Source of the DNA: Tepidamorphaceae bacterium
GTDB lineage: Bacteria > Pseudomonadota > Alphaproteobacteria > Rhizobiales > JAKSCL01
Assembly: GCA_028289445.1 (NCBI GenBank)
Contig: JANQPO010000012.1
Coordinates: forward strand, 104,056-168,055
Direction of reading: 5' to 3'
DNA: 64,000 nt
Part shown: piece after piece, positions 36,564-45,918 of the stretch
How positions within the stretch are numbered: the first letter of the stretch is position 1
Layout: each line of letters begins with the position of its first letter
Made by a program: the position numbers and the translations under genes
The notes under the pieces: model-generated
Database searches by the model: none
Seen by the model: the letters and a program-made list of their open reading frames with translations, nothing else
Told to the model about the DNA's origin: nothing

Positions 36564-37313
36564 ATGACCGCCCTCGTCCTCATTCCGGCCCGCATGGCCT
36601 CGACCCGCCTCCCCGACAAGCCGCTGGCAGACATTTGCGGCCTGCCGATGATCGAACGCGTGAGGCGTCAGGCGGCAAAGGCCGATCTCGGCCGGGTCGT
36701 GATTGCCACCGATTCGACCGCGATCTGCGAAGCGATTGCTGGTTTCGGCGGAGAAGCGATCATGACCCGATCCGATCACCCGTCGGGAACCGACCGAATT
36801 CATGAGGCCGCAGCGCAAATCGATCCCGGCGGTGCAACAGACATTATCGTCAATGTCCAAGGCGATTTGCCCGATATCGATCCAGCCATCATCCGGACCG
36901 CCGCCGATTTGATGCGCGATCCGACAATCGACATCGGCACATTGGCCGCAGAGATCGCCGACGACTACGAGCGCAACGCACCGAACGTCGTCAAAGCCAT
37001 CGGATCGCCGGTCGACGATCGCGAGACCGCGTCGAAGCGGTTTCGCGCGCTCTACTTCACCCGCGCCACCGCCCCTTATGGCGACGGCCCACTCTATCAT
37101 CACATCGGTCTTTACGTGTATCGCCGGTCCGCGCTCGACCGGTTCGTCGCGCTGCCGCCCTCACCGCTCGAAAAACGCGAAGGCCTGGAGCAATTGCGGG
37201 CGCTGGAAGCCGGGATGCGGATCGATTTTGCGGTTGTCGACACCGTGCCGCTTGGTGTTGATACGCCTGAGAGCCTGGATCGGGTGCGAGAACGCATCGC
37301 GGCGGGCGAATAA
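36564..37313 (+). CDS. kdsB: 3-deoxy-manno-octulosonate cytidylyltransferase
   Basis: The 249-residue enzyme activates KDO as CMP-KDO for lipopolysaccharide synthesis. It has the nucleotide motif [46 protein letters not shown] and HIGLYVYRR, all conserved in KdsB. The ATG at 36564 is divergent from the cytochrome gene across 136 bases. Prephenate dehydratase follows 20 bases later, an arrangement also common in rhizobia. Confidence 0.96.
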   Translation: MTALVLIPARMASTRLPDKPLADICGLPMIERVRRQAAKADLGRVVIATDSTAICEAIAGFGGEAIMTRSDHPSGTDRIHEAAAQIDPGGATDIIVNVQGDLPDIDPAIIRTAADLMRDPTIDIGTLAAEIADDYERNAPNVVKAIGSPVDDRETASKRFRALYFTRATAPYGDGPLYHHIGLYVYRRSALDRFVALPPSPLEKREGLEQLRALEAGMRIDFAVVDTVPLGVDTPESLDRVRERIAAGE

Positions 37314-37333
37314 GAGCAAGAACGGACAGACCC

Positions 37334-38188
37334 ATGCCACGCATATCGTTTCAGGGGGAACCCGGCGCCAACTCTCACATCGCCTGCCAGGAAGCGCGCT
37401 CCGACCTGGAAGCGATGCCCTGCGCCACCTTTGAGGATGCGTTCGCTGCCGTCCACGACGGGGAAGCCGATTTGGCGATGATCCCGATCGAAAACTCGGT
37501 CGCCGGCCGGGTGGCCGATATTCATCACCTTTTGCCGGAATCGGGTCTGCATATCATCGGCGAGCACTTTTTGCCGATCCATCACCAGCTTGTGGCGCTC
37601 AAGGGCGCGAAGCTCGGCGATTTGAAGACCGCGCAAAGCCATGTTCAGGCACTCGGCCAGTGTCGCCAAACCCTGCGCAAGCTCGGAATCGCACCGGTTG
37701 TCGGCGCCGACACCGCAGGCTCGGCCCGCGAAATCGCCGAACAGAACGATGCCTCGCGCGGCGCCATTGCGTCGGCGCTGGCGGCAGAGGTCTACGGTCT
37801 CGACATTCTCGCTCAGGACATCGAGGATGAATCCCACAACACGACCCGCTTTGTGATCCTGTCGCGCGAGGCGGTCGATGTCCCGTCCGGCCCGGACATC
37901 ATCACCACCTTTGTATTCCGCGTCCGCAACCTGCCAGCCGCTCTCTATAAGGCGATGGGCGGGTTCGCGACCAACGGCGTCAACATGACCAAGCTGGAGT
38001 CCTACCAGCTTGAGGCGAAGTTCTACGCCAGCCAGTTCTACGCCGACATCGAGGGCCATCCCGACGATCTGCCTGTCGCCCGGGCTTTCGAGGAGCTGCG
38101 GTTCTTCTGCGCCGATTTCAAAATGCTCGGGTCCTACCCGGCGCACCCCTACCGCGCCAACATCGCGGAGACGGCGAACGGGGATTGA
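37334..38188 (+). CDS. pheA: Prephenate dehydratase
   Basis: The 284-residue monofunctional enzyme converts prephenate to phenylpyruvate for phenylalanine synthesis. The catalytic domain begins ISFQGEPGANSHIAC, has MIPIENSVAGRVAD and the essential Thr motif HNTTRFVIL near residue 175. The C-terminal ACT domain (TFVFRVRNLPAALYKAMG, TKLESYQL) binds Phe for feedback control. No chorismate mutase domain is fused, unlike the enterobacterial PheA. Confidence 0.95.
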   Translation: MPRISFQGEPGANSHIACQEARSDLEAMPCATFEDAFAAVHDGEADLAMIPIENSVAGRVADIHHLLPESGLHIIGEHFLPIHHQLVALKGAKLGDLKTAQSHVQALGQCRQTLRKLGIAPVVGADTAGSAREIAEQNDASRGAIASALAAEVYGLDILAQDIEDESHNTTRFVILSREAVDVPSGPDIITTFVFRVRNLPAALYKAMGGFATNGVNMTKLESYQLEAKFYASQFYADIEGHPDDLPVARAFEELRFFCADFKMLGSYPAHPYRANIAETANGD

Positions 38189-38189
38189 A

Positions 38190-38235
38190 GCGAGATCCGA
38201 AAAGTGGGAACCGGTTCTCGGACAAATCGAACGAC
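38190..38235. repeat. Rhizobiales-type palindromic intergenic element
   Basis: Between convergent pheA and nudC lies a CCGAAAAGTGGGAACCGGTTCTCGG core with a perfect GAACCGGTTC palindrome at 38208-38217, flanked by GAGATC and CAAATCG. Sequences of this kind recur between genes in Hyphomicrobiales genomes as I know them; only one copy is in the window. It could act as a bidirectional transcription end. Confidence 0.55.
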
Positions 38236-38241
38236 AGAAAA

Positions 38242-39186
38242 CTATACAAACCCCACCTCCCCATCCGCGAACGCCCGGATCAGTTCATGGGCGATGGCGA
38301 ATTTCGGCGGGCAGATCAGGTTGCCGGGATGGGTGTGTGACAGAAGCTGGTGCACCGCGTTGCGGGAGAACCAGCGGCAGTCCTCCAACTCGTCGACATC
38401 CATCGCGATATCGAACGACAGCGCTTCGCCATGGCAGCCAATCATCAAGGAGGACGGAAACGGCCAGGGCTGGCTTGCGTGATAACGGACGCACCCAATT
38501 TGAATGCCCGACTCCTCCGCCGTTTCGCGCCGGACAGCGTCCTCGATCGTCTCACCGGGCTCCATAAAGCCGGCAAGACAGGAATACATGCCCGGTTGAA
38601 ACCGATGCGAGCGGCCGAGCAGACAGCGGTCGCCGTCGATCGCCAGCATGATGACGACGGGGTCCGTGCGCGGGAAATGGAACCGCCCGCAGGCGGGACA
38701 ATCGCGCCTGAGACCGCCGATGGACATGTCCGTCGGCTGGCCGCAATTGGCGCAAAACCGATGGGTTTCGTGCCACAAAAGCAAGGAACGCCCCTGCGCT
38801 ACCGCGCCGAGTTCATCGGCCGCGATATTGCCGCCAAGCGCCAGCGACCTGAGATCGACCGCCTTGATCGTGTCGGGTAGTTCCTCCGGCGTGCGCGCCG
38901 ACGTTCCGGCCAGGATCGGCCGATCCGCCTGATTTCCCAAGAGAACGGCGGTGTCGTCGATCAGTCCGAGTTCGGCGGCCCGATCCGGCGGGAACCGCAC
39001 CGTGTTCGGGATCCGACCGGTATCAACCAGCGCGCGATCCTCGGTGAAGAGTATGTAGGTGGCATCGGCGCTTGCCTTCGCCTTTACAAGCGCATCGGCC
39101 GGCCGTGTCTCGCTTTGCCGATCGATCCGGTTGCCGGAAAAGCCGACCCGTTGCGAGGGTTCGAGAGACCGGTGATCGTCAGCCAT
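38242..39186 (-). CDS. nudC: NADH pyrophosphatase
   Basis: The 314-residue enzyme hydrolyses NADH, and in bacteria also removes NAD caps from RNA. It has the zinc ribbon CANCG...CPACG near residues 145-165, a NUDIX box GFMEPGETIEDAVRRETAEESG near 205-225 and the family motif SQPWPFPSSLM after it. The chosen ATG at 39186 overlaps the stop of the HIT gene by 8 bases. Together the pair suggests nucleotide-house-cleaning functions in one transcript. Confidence 0.94.
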   Translation of the reverse strand: MADDHRSLEPSQRVGFSGNRIDRQSETRPADALVKAKASADATYILFTEDRALVDTGRIPNTVRFPPDRAAELGLIDDTAVLLGNQADRPILAGTSARTPEELPDTIKAVDLRSLALGGNIAADELGAVAQGRSLLLWHETHRFCANCGQPTDMSIGGLRRDCPACGRFHFPRTDPVVIMLAIDGDRCLLGRSHRFQPGMYSCLAGFMEPGETIEDAVRRETAEESGIQIGCVRYHASQPWPFPSSLMIGCHGEALSFDIAMDVDELEDCRWFSRNAVHQLLSHTHPGNLICPPKFAIAHELIRAFADGEVGFV

Positions 39187-39619
39187 TATCGGAGATCCGT
39201 GACAGGTCGAATGCATCGCGAAGTGCCTCGATCAGGTCTCGCTGTGCCGCATTCTCATAAGGTTCAGGCACCCCGATGCCCCAGACCGGCCCCGGCCACG
39301 CGACATCGGTATCCCGGCGACCGATCACGTGGACATGCAGCTGCGGCACTTGATTGCCGAGCGCGGCCGTATTGGTGCGCGGGCATCCCGTCGCCGCCCT
39401 AATCGCATCGGAAGCCGCGACGGCCTCCTCGATCAGCACCATCCGATCGGCGGCCGGCAGATCGCCAATTTCGACCAGACCGGCGGCGCGCGGCACCAGG
39501 ATCAGCCAGGGAAAGCGCCGGTCGTTCATCAGCCGAACATCCGACAGCGGACCGGATAGGACCGGCACCGTATCGGCGGCCAGTCGGGGATGAAGTGCAA
39601 ATGCGGGATCGGCTGACAT
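39179..39619 (-). CDS. HIT-family protein
   Basis: The 146-residue protein shows the histidine triad region as QLHVHVIGRR near residue 110. The first His of the H-x-H-x-H triad is Gln, while the two others remain, a variant common among alphaproteobacterial HIT proteins. TNTAALGNQVPQ precedes it, as in the family. It probably hydrolyses or transfers nucleotides; the substrate is unknown. I chose the ATG at 39619 (MSADPAFALHPRL). It is coupled to nudC downstream. Confidence 0.87.
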   Translation of the reverse strand: MSADPAFALHPRLAADTVPVLSGPLSDVRLMNDRRFPWLILVPRAAGLVEIGDLPAADRMVLIEEAVAASDAIRAATGCPRTNTAALGNQVPQLHVHVIGRRDTDVAWPGPVWGIGVPEPYENAAQRDLIEALRDAFDLSRISDNG

Positions 39620-39692
39620 ATGCGGGAATCGTGGCGATGGTAGGCCCTCGACCCTAGTTTCGGTAAGCGTGATGCACAATCCCGATCTCGAC

Positions 39693-39723
39693 CCTTGCGA
39701 ATCCCCTGTGCGTGTCGGATATA
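39693..39723 (+). promoter_or_regulatory. Probable sigma-70 promoter of the SRP RNA gene
   Basis: CCTTGC (-35, 39693-39698) and GATATA (-10, 39718-39723) are 18-19 bases apart and end 7 bases before the mapped RNA start. The CTTGC-type -35 box is usual in alphaproteobacteria. Confidence 0.5.
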
Positions 39724-39730
39724 GACCCTT

Positions 39731-39827
39731 GGGAGGTTGGCGGTGGACGTGCTTCTCGCCAACCGGGTCAGATCCGGAAGGAAGCAGCCCTAACGAGTTC
39801 GGCGCGGGTTGCCGTCCAGCCTCCTTT
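39731..39827 (+). ncRNA. ffs: Signal recognition particle 4.5S RNA
   Basis: The conserved domain IV is present: GGTCAGATCCGGAAGGAAGC around 39766-39785, with the GGAA tetraloop and the asymmetric loop that bind Ffh. Flanking sequences GGAGGTTGGCGG at the 5' end and CCGTCCAGCCTCC at the 3' end can pair to form the long stem. The gene sits directly before dnaX, as in many alphaproteobacteria. Ends are set by the terminal pairing and may be off by a few bases. Confidence 0.93.
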
Positions 39828-39878
39828 CAAAGATGCGCCGCACAATGAAACGACGGCGCGACGAGGCCGATCCAGCGC

Positions 39879-41606
39879 ATGACCGAGACCACACAGCCGG
39901 CCAGCGATATCGGGGCGGGCGCCTACCGGGTGCTAGCCCGTAAATACCGCCCACAAACCTTTGACGATCTGATCGGCCAGGAGCCGATGGTGCGCACGAT
40001 CCGCAACGGTTTTGAATCCGGCCGCATCCCGCAAGCCTGGATGCTGACCGGCGTGCGCGGTGTCGGCAAGACGACCACGGCGCGCATCCTGGCGCGCGCG
40101 CTCAACTATGAGGTCCCCGGCAAGGTCGAGCGCCCGACCATCGACATGCCGGAACCCGGCATCCACTGCGAAGCGATTATGGCCTCGCGCCATGTCGACG
40201 TCATTGAAATGGACGCCGCCTCGCATACGGGCATCGACGATATTCGTGAGATCACCGATGCCAGCCGCTACATGCCGGCGTCCGCGCGCTACAAGGTCTA
40301 CATCATCGACGAAGTCCACATGCTGTCGAAGCAAGCCTTCAACGGCCTGTTGAAGACGCTTGAAGAGCCGCCGGCACATGTGAAGTTCATCTTCGCGACA
40401 ACGGAGATCAGGAAGGTTCCAGTCACCGTGCTGTCGCGCTGCCAGCGCTTCGACCTGCGCCGGATCGAGCGCGAGGCGTTGACCGACAACCTAGCCGTAA
40501 TCGCCGAGAAGGAAGGCGTTGCCGCGGAGCGTGCCGCGCTCGGTCTGATCGCCGAGGCAGCGGAAGGTTCAGTACGCGACGCCCAATCGCTGCTCGATCA
40601 GGCGATCGCCCATGGCGCCGGCGAGGTTCGCGCCGAAAGCGTCGCAACCATGCTCGGCCTGGTCGACCGCGGTCGCATCGTCGATCTCTTCGAGACCCTC
40701 ATGGGCGGCAAGATCGCCGAAGCGCTTGACCTCATGCGCGGTCTCTACACCGACGGCGCCGATCCTGTCGTCGTGCTGCGCGATCTGGCAGCGCTGACGC
40801 ACCAGTTGACGGAAGCCAGTATTGTCGCCGACAGCCTGGACAAGGCCGGCCTTGAAACCACCCTCAAAGACAGGCTGGACGGCCTGGCGAAGACGCTTGC
40901 CGTGCCGCATCTGTCGCGCGCCTGGCAGATTCTCCTGAAGGGCATTTCGGAGGTCGAGACGGCACCCCGACCGATCGCTGCCGCTGACATGGTTCTGGTG
41001 CGGCTTGCCTACGCCGCCGACCTGCCGACGCCAGATGATGTCCTGAAACGCCTAAATACAACGACGGACGCCCCAGTGCCAGCCGCAGAGACGTCGCAAC
41101 GATCGGCGGAACCCGCGCCCGTTGCCAAGCTGATACCGACGGCAGCGCCGAGCACACCGGAACCGACGGCGGAGATTGCCGCCAATCCGACATCGTTCGA
41201 CGATGTGGTGGCGCTTGCCCGCGAGAAACGCGATGGCAAGCTCCTAACCTGGCTGGAGCGATCCGTTCGCCTCGTTACCTTCGAGCCTGGACGCATTTCG
41301 CTATCGCTTGTCGACAGCGGACCGACCGAAATGCCGAATGACCTGTCACTGCGGCTGAGCGAATGGACAGGACGGCGCTGGATGGTCGCCATCGTGCGCG
41401 AAGGCGGCGAACAGACAGTCCATGAAAAACGTCAGGCCCAGCAGACGCAACTTATCGACGACGCCCGGCAAGCACCGGATGTTGCCGCCATTCTGGATCG
41501 TTTTCCGGGCGCCGAGATCGTGAAGGTCGACGTGATTGAAACGCCGGCGGAGCCGGACACCGACTTAGAGGAAAATCGGCGGATGACGCCGAATATGAAG
41601 GATTGA
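39879..41606 (+). CDS. dnaX: DNA polymerase III gamma/tau subunit
   Basis: The 575-residue clamp-loader ATPase has ARKYRPQTFDDLIGQ, Walker A GVRGVGKTTTARILA near 58, IIDEVHMLSKQAFNGLLKTLEEPP near 145 and the sensor motif FATTEIRKVPVTVLSRCQRF. The segment between Walker A and DEVH has HCEAIMASRHVDVIEMDAASHTG; the fuller zinc-cysteine cluster of E. coli is reduced, as in rhizobial DnaX. A Pro/Ala-rich linker (395-430) leads to the tau domain. No slippery A-run for a gamma form was noticed. YbaB and recR follow. Confidence 0.96.
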   Translation: MTETTQPASDIGAGAYRVLARKYRPQTFDDLIGQEPMVRTIRNGFESGRIPQAWMLTGVRGVGKTTTARILARALNYEVPGKVERPTIDMPEPGIHCEAIMASRHVDVIEMDAASHTGIDDIREITDASRYMPASARYKVYIIDEVHMLSKQAFNGLLKTLEEPPAHVKFIFATTEIRKVPVTVLSRCQRFDLRRIEREALTDNLAVIAEKEGVAAERAALGLIAEAAEGSVRDAQSLLDQAIAHGAGEVRAESVATMLGLVDRGRIVDLFETLMGGKIAEALDLMRGLYTDGADPVVVLRDLAALTHQLTEASIVADSLDKAGLETTLKDRLDGLAKTLAVPHLSRAWQILLKGISEVETAPRPIAAADMVLVRLAYAADLPTPDDVLKRLNTTTDAPVPAAETSQRSAEPAPVAKLIPTAAPSTPEPTAEIAANPTSFDDVVALAREKRDGKLLTWLERSVRLVTFEPGRISLSLVDSGPTEMPNDLSLRLSEWTGRRWMVAIVREGGEQTVHEKRQAQQTQLIDDARQAPDVAAILDRFPGAEIVKVDVIETPAEPDTDLEENRRMTPNMKD

Positions 41607-41610
41607 CCTG

Positions 41611-41925
41611 ATGCGCGACCTGATGGGAATGATGAAGAAGGCCCAGGAACTCCAGGGCCGCATGGCCGAGATGCAGGCGGAAATGGAGTCGATCGAGGTC
41701 AACGGTTCGGCCGCCGCCGGTATGGTCGTCGTCACCTTGAATGGCAAGGGTGTCATGACGGACCTGTCGATCGACCCGTCGTTGATCAAACCGGATGATG
41801 CCGAAATTCTCGAAGATCTGATCGTCGCCGCCTATAACGACGCCAAGGCGAAGCTCGAACAGACGATGGCGGACAAGATGAAGGACGTCACCGGCGGGCT
41901 GTCGATCCCTGGCCTCACCAGCTAG
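41611..41925 (+). CDS. YbaB/EbfC-family nucleoid-associated protein
   Basis: The 104-residue protein has the family's start [21 protein letters not shown], an amphipathic helix, followed by [22 protein letters not shown] and a C-terminal helix. YbaB dimers bind DNA as tweezers. It starts 4 bases after dnaX and 13 before recR, the conserved dnaX-ybaB-recR order. Confidence 0.95.
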   Translation: MRDLMGMMKKAQELQGRMAEMQAEMESIEVNGSAAAGMVVVTLNGKGVMTDLSIDPSLIKPDDAEILEDLIVAAYNDAKAKLEQTMADKMKDVTGGLSIPGLTS

Positions 41926-41938
41926 TCCGGCGACACGC

Positions 41939-42541
41939 ATGACGGCAGAGCCCGGCAGCGAGATCGAACGGCTGATTCAGCTTCTGGCGCGGCTGCCGGG
42001 GCTCGGCCCTCGGTCGGCGCGACGCGCCGCGCTCCATCTCATCAAAAAACGCGAACCGCTCATGGTGCCGCTGGCATCCGCGATCACCGATGCGCTCGAC
42101 AAGGTGTGCGAGTGCTCGGTTTGCGGCAATGTCGACACCGTCGACCCCTGTGCGATCTGTCGCGATCCGAAGCGCGAGGGTGGCCTTCTCATCGTGGTCG
42201 AAGACGTTGCCGACCTATGGGCATTGGAGCGCGCGGGCGCGCACAAGGCCCGCTACCATGTGCTGGGCGGCGTTCTCTCGGCGCTCGACGGCGTTGGCCC
42301 TGACGATCTGAGAATCGCCGCACTCGTCGAGCGTGCCGCGGACCCGGCCGTCAGCGAAATCGTGATCGCCGTCAACGCCACGGTGGAGGGTCAGACGACC
42401 GCCCACTACATCACGGACGCGCTCGCCGGGACCAATGTCGATGTCTCACGCCTGGCCCATGGCGTGCCAGTCGGCGGCGAACTCGATTACCTCGACGAGG
42501 GCACGCTGACCCAAGCGATCCGCGCCCGCACGCCCTTCTAA
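41939..42541 (+). CDS. recR: Recombination mediator RecR
   Basis: The 200-residue protein has the helix-hairpin-helix [19 protein letters not shown], the zinc finger [16 protein letters not shown] near 58-73 and the Toprim domain [16 protein letters not shown] with the DxE residues near 85. It loads RecA with RecF and RecO in gap repair. Length and C-terminal [16 protein letters not shown] are standard. Confidence 0.97.
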   Translation: MTAEPGSEIERLIQLLARLPGLGPRSARRAALHLIKKREPLMVPLASAITDALDKVCECSVCGNVDTVDPCAICRDPKREGGLLIVVEDVADLWALERAGAHKARYHVLGGVLSALDGVGPDDLRIAALVERAADPAVSEIVIAVNATVEGQTTAHYITDALAGTNVDVSRLAHGVPVGGELDYLDEGTLTQAIRARTPF

Positions 42542-42642
42542 GGACACCCTACCATTGGGCAATCTTTTCAATTCAATCTGACCTGATAGGCTGCGCGCCG
42601 GGTTGGGCCAATCGCATTCGTTTATTGCAGGGAGCGTGTCCA

Positions 42643-43893
42643 ATGAGGGCATGGACATCGACGGTTTTCGCTACAATTTCAGCGGCTTGCCTGGCGGGCG
42701 CCGCGCTGGCGCAGTCGAATGTCGAAAAGTTGTCGAGGTTCCAGACGACCGGCGTTGCCGAATTCACCTTCATTGAGCAGGGTGGCGAAAAGGCCGACCG
42801 TATCCGCGAAACCCTAAAGCGGATCAACCTTCCCGACGGCTTCAAGATCGACCTTTACGCCCTTGTACCCGACGCTCGTCATATGGCCGTCGGCCCTCAG
42901 GGAATCGTCACCATCGTCGGCACCCGCAAGACCAAGGTCTGGACGGTGACCGATCGCGACAAGGACCGCATCGCCGACGAGGTGAAAGACTTCGCGCCGT
43001 CGATCGACTTCACGATCCCGAATGGCCCGTGCTTCTCACCCGATGGATTTCTCTATATCGCCGAACAGAACCGGATATTGGTCTACCCAGCGGCCGAATT
43101 TTTGTACGAAAGCGCGGATATCGCCGCGTTCAACGTGGTGCCGCAAGGCAAACTCGTTCCGGTCGAAGAGGAAAGCTATAACCATACGACGCGGGTCTGC
43201 CGCGTCGGCCCCGATGGCAAGCTCTATGTCTCGCTCGGCCAGCCCTTCAATGTCGCGCCACGCGAAAAACTAGAACTCTACGACGAGACCGGCATCGGCG
43301 GCATGATCCGCATGAATGTCGACGGCAGCGAACGCGAAGTCTACGCCCGCGGCATCCGCAACTCGGTCGGGCACGACTTCAACCCGGCGAATGGTGAATT
43401 GTGGTTCACCGACAACCAGGTCGACGGCATGGGCGATGACACGCCGCCCGGTGAATTGAACCGCCAGACCGAGATAGGTCAGCATTTCGGCTTTCCCTGG
43501 TATGGCGGCGGCACGGCGCGCACCAACGAATATGCCGGCCAGCAGGTTCCGGTCGATGTCGTGCATCCCGTCGTCGAAATGGACGCACACGCCGCCGATC
43601 TCGGCATGACCTTCTACACGGGACGGCAATTTCCAAGAGAATACCGCGGCGGCATCTTCAATGCCCAGCACGGTTCCTGGAACCGCACCACACCGATCGG
43701 CGCCCGTGTGATGTTCACCGCGGTTAATCCCGATGGCTCGGCCGGCGAGACCAAGGTTTTCGCCGATGGCTGGATCGACGAAAGCGGCGAATATCTCGGC
43801 CGCCCCGTCGATGTGGCGCAGTTGCGTGACGGTTCGCTCCTGGTGTCCGACGACCTGGCAGGTGCGATCTATCGCATATCCTACGGAGACTAA
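42643..43893 (+). CDS. Periplasmic sorbosone dehydrogenase/PQQ-type sugar dehydrogenase-like protein
   Basis: The 416-residue protein has a Sec signal (MRAWTSTVFATISAACLAGAALAQ) and a six-bladed beta-propeller pattern: GPCFSPDGFLYIAEQNRI, VGPDGKLYVSLGQPFN, YARGIRNSVGHDFNPANGELWFTDN, and FGFPWYGGG. These are hallmarks of the GSDH/sorbosone dehydrogenase group, many of which use PQQ to oxidise sugars. AGGGAG stands 9 bases before the ATG at 42643. Whether it binds PQQ cannot be told from the sequence alone. Confidence 0.85.
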   Translation: MRAWTSTVFATISAACLAGAALAQSNVEKLSRFQTTGVAEFTFIEQGGEKADRIRETLKRINLPDGFKIDLYALVPDARHMAVGPQGIVTIVGTRKTKVWTVTDRDKDRIADEVKDFAPSIDFTIPNGPCFSPDGFLYIAEQNRILVYPAAEFLYESADIAAFNVVPQGKLVPVEEESYNHTTRVCRVGPDGKLYVSLGQPFNVAPREKLELYDETGIGGMIRMNVDGSEREVYARGIRNSVGHDFNPANGELWFTDNQVDGMGDDTPPGELNRQTEIGQHFGFPWYGGGTARTNEYAGQQVPVDVVHPVVEMDAHAADLGMTFYTGRQFPREYRGGIFNAQHGSWNRTTPIGARVMFTAVNPDGSAGETKVFADGWIDESGEYLGRPVDVAQLRDGSLLVSDDLAGAIYRISYGD

Positions 43894-44043
43894 CCGAGCG
43901 GCGCGCGCGGTCTCAGCGACGAGGACATTGCTGCAACGATAAGCTTGGGTCGCCCATGTGCTCTGGACCCGATCCGGGGCGTTGCGAATTTGTGCGCCAA
44001 TGAGGACCCGGCTCTATGGCCGGGACAGCAGAACGCATTTGCA

Positions 44044-45831
44044 TCACTTTAGCAGCATCATCCAGATCGTCGTACAGGTCACCAGCCCGGCAATCACGGC
44101 CATCGGCAGGCCGAGCTTCAGGAAATCAACGAACCGATAGTCGCCGGCGCCGTAGACCATGGTGTTGGTCTGGTACCCGATCGGGGTCGCGAAGCTCGCG
44201 CTGGCGCCGAACATGACCGTGATGACCAGCGCGCGCGGATCGAGAGCCAATGTATCGGCAAGCGACAGCACCACGGGCGTCAGAATGACCGCGACGGCGT
44301 TGTTGGTGACAAACTCGGTCAAGACATTGGCCAAAAGGTAGATCGCGATCAGCGTGAGGAAGGGTGACAAGCCGGCTAGGCTGGGCGCCAATTGATCGAC
44401 GACCAGATCGACTGCGCCAGTCTTCTGCAACCCGGCGCCAATAACGAGCATGGCGAAGATGAGGATCAAGATGCCGCCGTCGATGGCATGCCAGGCCTCC
44501 TCGGCGTCGACGCATCGCAGGATCAAGATCACCGCGATACCGAGGATCGCGAGCGCCAAAAGCGGCATGACATTGAAGGCCGCCAAGAGGACGACCCCGG
44601 CCAAAACACCGATGGCGATCGGCGCCTTGCGTCGGCGATAACTGCGCGAGCGGGGTGTTGAGATATTGATCAGATTGGTTTCTTCCGCTGCCGCCGCCAG
44701 ACCTTCCGCCGACCCCTCTAAAAGCACGCGATCCGCAGCGCGCAGCCGCACAGCCCCAAGGTCGGGGCCGGGAACGTGGAGATGACGGTGAACGCCCAGG
44801 ATCTGCACGCCAAACCGGCGCAACCGCAAGTCCTTGACCGTTCCGATCGGCCCGCCGCGACCGGGAGCAACCACAGCTTCCACAGTCTTGCGGTGTCGCG
44901 CCGACTTCACCGCCTTCAGTGTCGACGTCCCAGTGATCTCGAAATCGTCCTCCATCCGCAGGCTCAGAAGCTCCGCCATTGTCGTCATGATGACGATGCG
45001 GTCGCCACCACGCACGATCCGCTCCTCCGGCCGGGCGCGATGAAAGGTCTTGGCCTGACGGATGGCCAGAATGCGCGTGCCCGGCCGCTTCAACACGGCG
45101 ACCTCGCCGAGTGGCCGGCCGATAAATGGCGCATCGGCGGAAACCGTCAGTTCGGAGAAGAATTCGACATCGGCGTCAACACCCATCAGATCGGATGCCG
45201 CCATGCGATTGGGGAGGACGAACCGGCTGAAGCCGAACATGAAGAGTGTACAAACCGTCGCGGTGACCAGTCCAATCGGCGTGATTTCAAAGATCGTGAA
45301 CGGCGCCAGGCCCTGTTGTTCGGACACACCGGCAACGATGAGGTTGGTCGACGTACCGATCAGGGTGCAGGTGCCACCCAGGATCGCCGCATACGACAGC
45401 GGTATGAGCACGCGTGTCGGCGCCCAGCCCACCGATATCGCCAGCCGGATGACGATGGGTATGAGCACCATGACCACCGGCGTATTGTTGACGAAGGCCG
45501 ACGCCGCCACGGTGCCGACGATGAGCAGGCTGAAGGCGACGAGCGGTGCCGACTGCGCCCGCTGCATGACCTGTTGCGCGGCTGCTTCAAGAACGCCAGT
45601 GCGCACGAGCGCTCCCGACAACACGAACATCGCCGCGATTGTGATCGGCGCCGGATTGGATAGCACCGCGCCGATATCGGCGGTGTCGATAAGGCCGAGC
45701 GCCAGAAAAGCGCCGACGCCCGCCGTTGCCACCGCCGATGGCGGAAAACGCTCTGTAAGGAACCCGAGAAAGACGGCCGCCAGAACAGCCAGCGCGATCA
45801 CGGCCTGATGCTGGTCGACATATGCGGCCAC
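44044..45831 (-). CDS. DASS/SLC13-type anion transporter with two TrkA-C domains
   Basis: The ~595-residue protein has an N-terminal half of about five helices with NNTPVVMVLIPI and YAAILGGTCTLIGTSTNLIVAG, two cytoplasmic RCK/TrkA-C domains near 205-370 (GRPLGEVAVLKRPGTRILAI; RFGVQILGVHRH), and a second membrane half with EFVTNNAVAVILTPV and GASASFATPIGYQTNTMVYG. This is the layout of sodium/sulfate or dicarboxylate symporters with regulatory domains. I chose the GTG at 45831, with GGGAG 6 bases upstream, rather than a TTG at 45864. Convergent to the PQQ-type gene across 150 bases; a CCGGC/GCCGG hairpin is the only structure seen there. Confidence 0.88.
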   Translation of the reverse strand: MAAYVDQHQAVIALAVLAAVFLGFLTERFPPSAVATAGVGAFLALGLIDTADIGAVLSNPAPITIAAMFVLSGALVRTGVLEAAAQQVMQRAQSAPLVAFSLLIVGTVAASAFVNNTPVVMVLIPIVIRLAISVGWAPTRVLIPLSYAAILGGTCTLIGTSTNLIVAGVSEQQGLAPFTIFEITPIGLVTATVCTLFMFGFSRFVLPNRMAASDLMGVDADVEFFSELTVSADAPFIGRPLGEVAVLKRPGTRILAIRQAKTFHRARPEERIVRGGDRIVIMTTMAELLSLRMEDDFEITGTSTLKAVKSARHRKTVEAVVAPGRGGPIGTVKDLRLRRFGVQILGVHRHLHVPGPDLGAVRLRAADRVLLEGSAEGLAAAAEETNLINISTPRSRSYRRRKAPIAIGVLAGVVLLAAFNVMPLLALAILGIAVILILRCVDAEEAWHAIDGGILILIFAMLVIGAGLQKTGAVDLVVDQLAPSLAGLSPFLTLIAIYLLANVLTEFVTNNAVAVILTPVVLSLADTLALDPRALVITVMFGASASFATPIGYQTNTMVYGAGDYRFVDFLKLGLPMAVIAGLVTCTTIWMMLLK

Positions 45832-45918
45832 ATCTGTCTCCCGGTCGTCTAGCGCGCTCAACAAGGGCGCGGGCGAAAGGAGCGTCGTTACTATCTTGCA
45901 GAAAAAAGTTCGTTTTGA

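Noticed and set aside
43894..44043. Possible small gene or terminator in the 150-base convergent gap
   Set aside because: Only a short CCGGC/GCCGG hairpin without a T-run and no frame with a ribosome-binding site.
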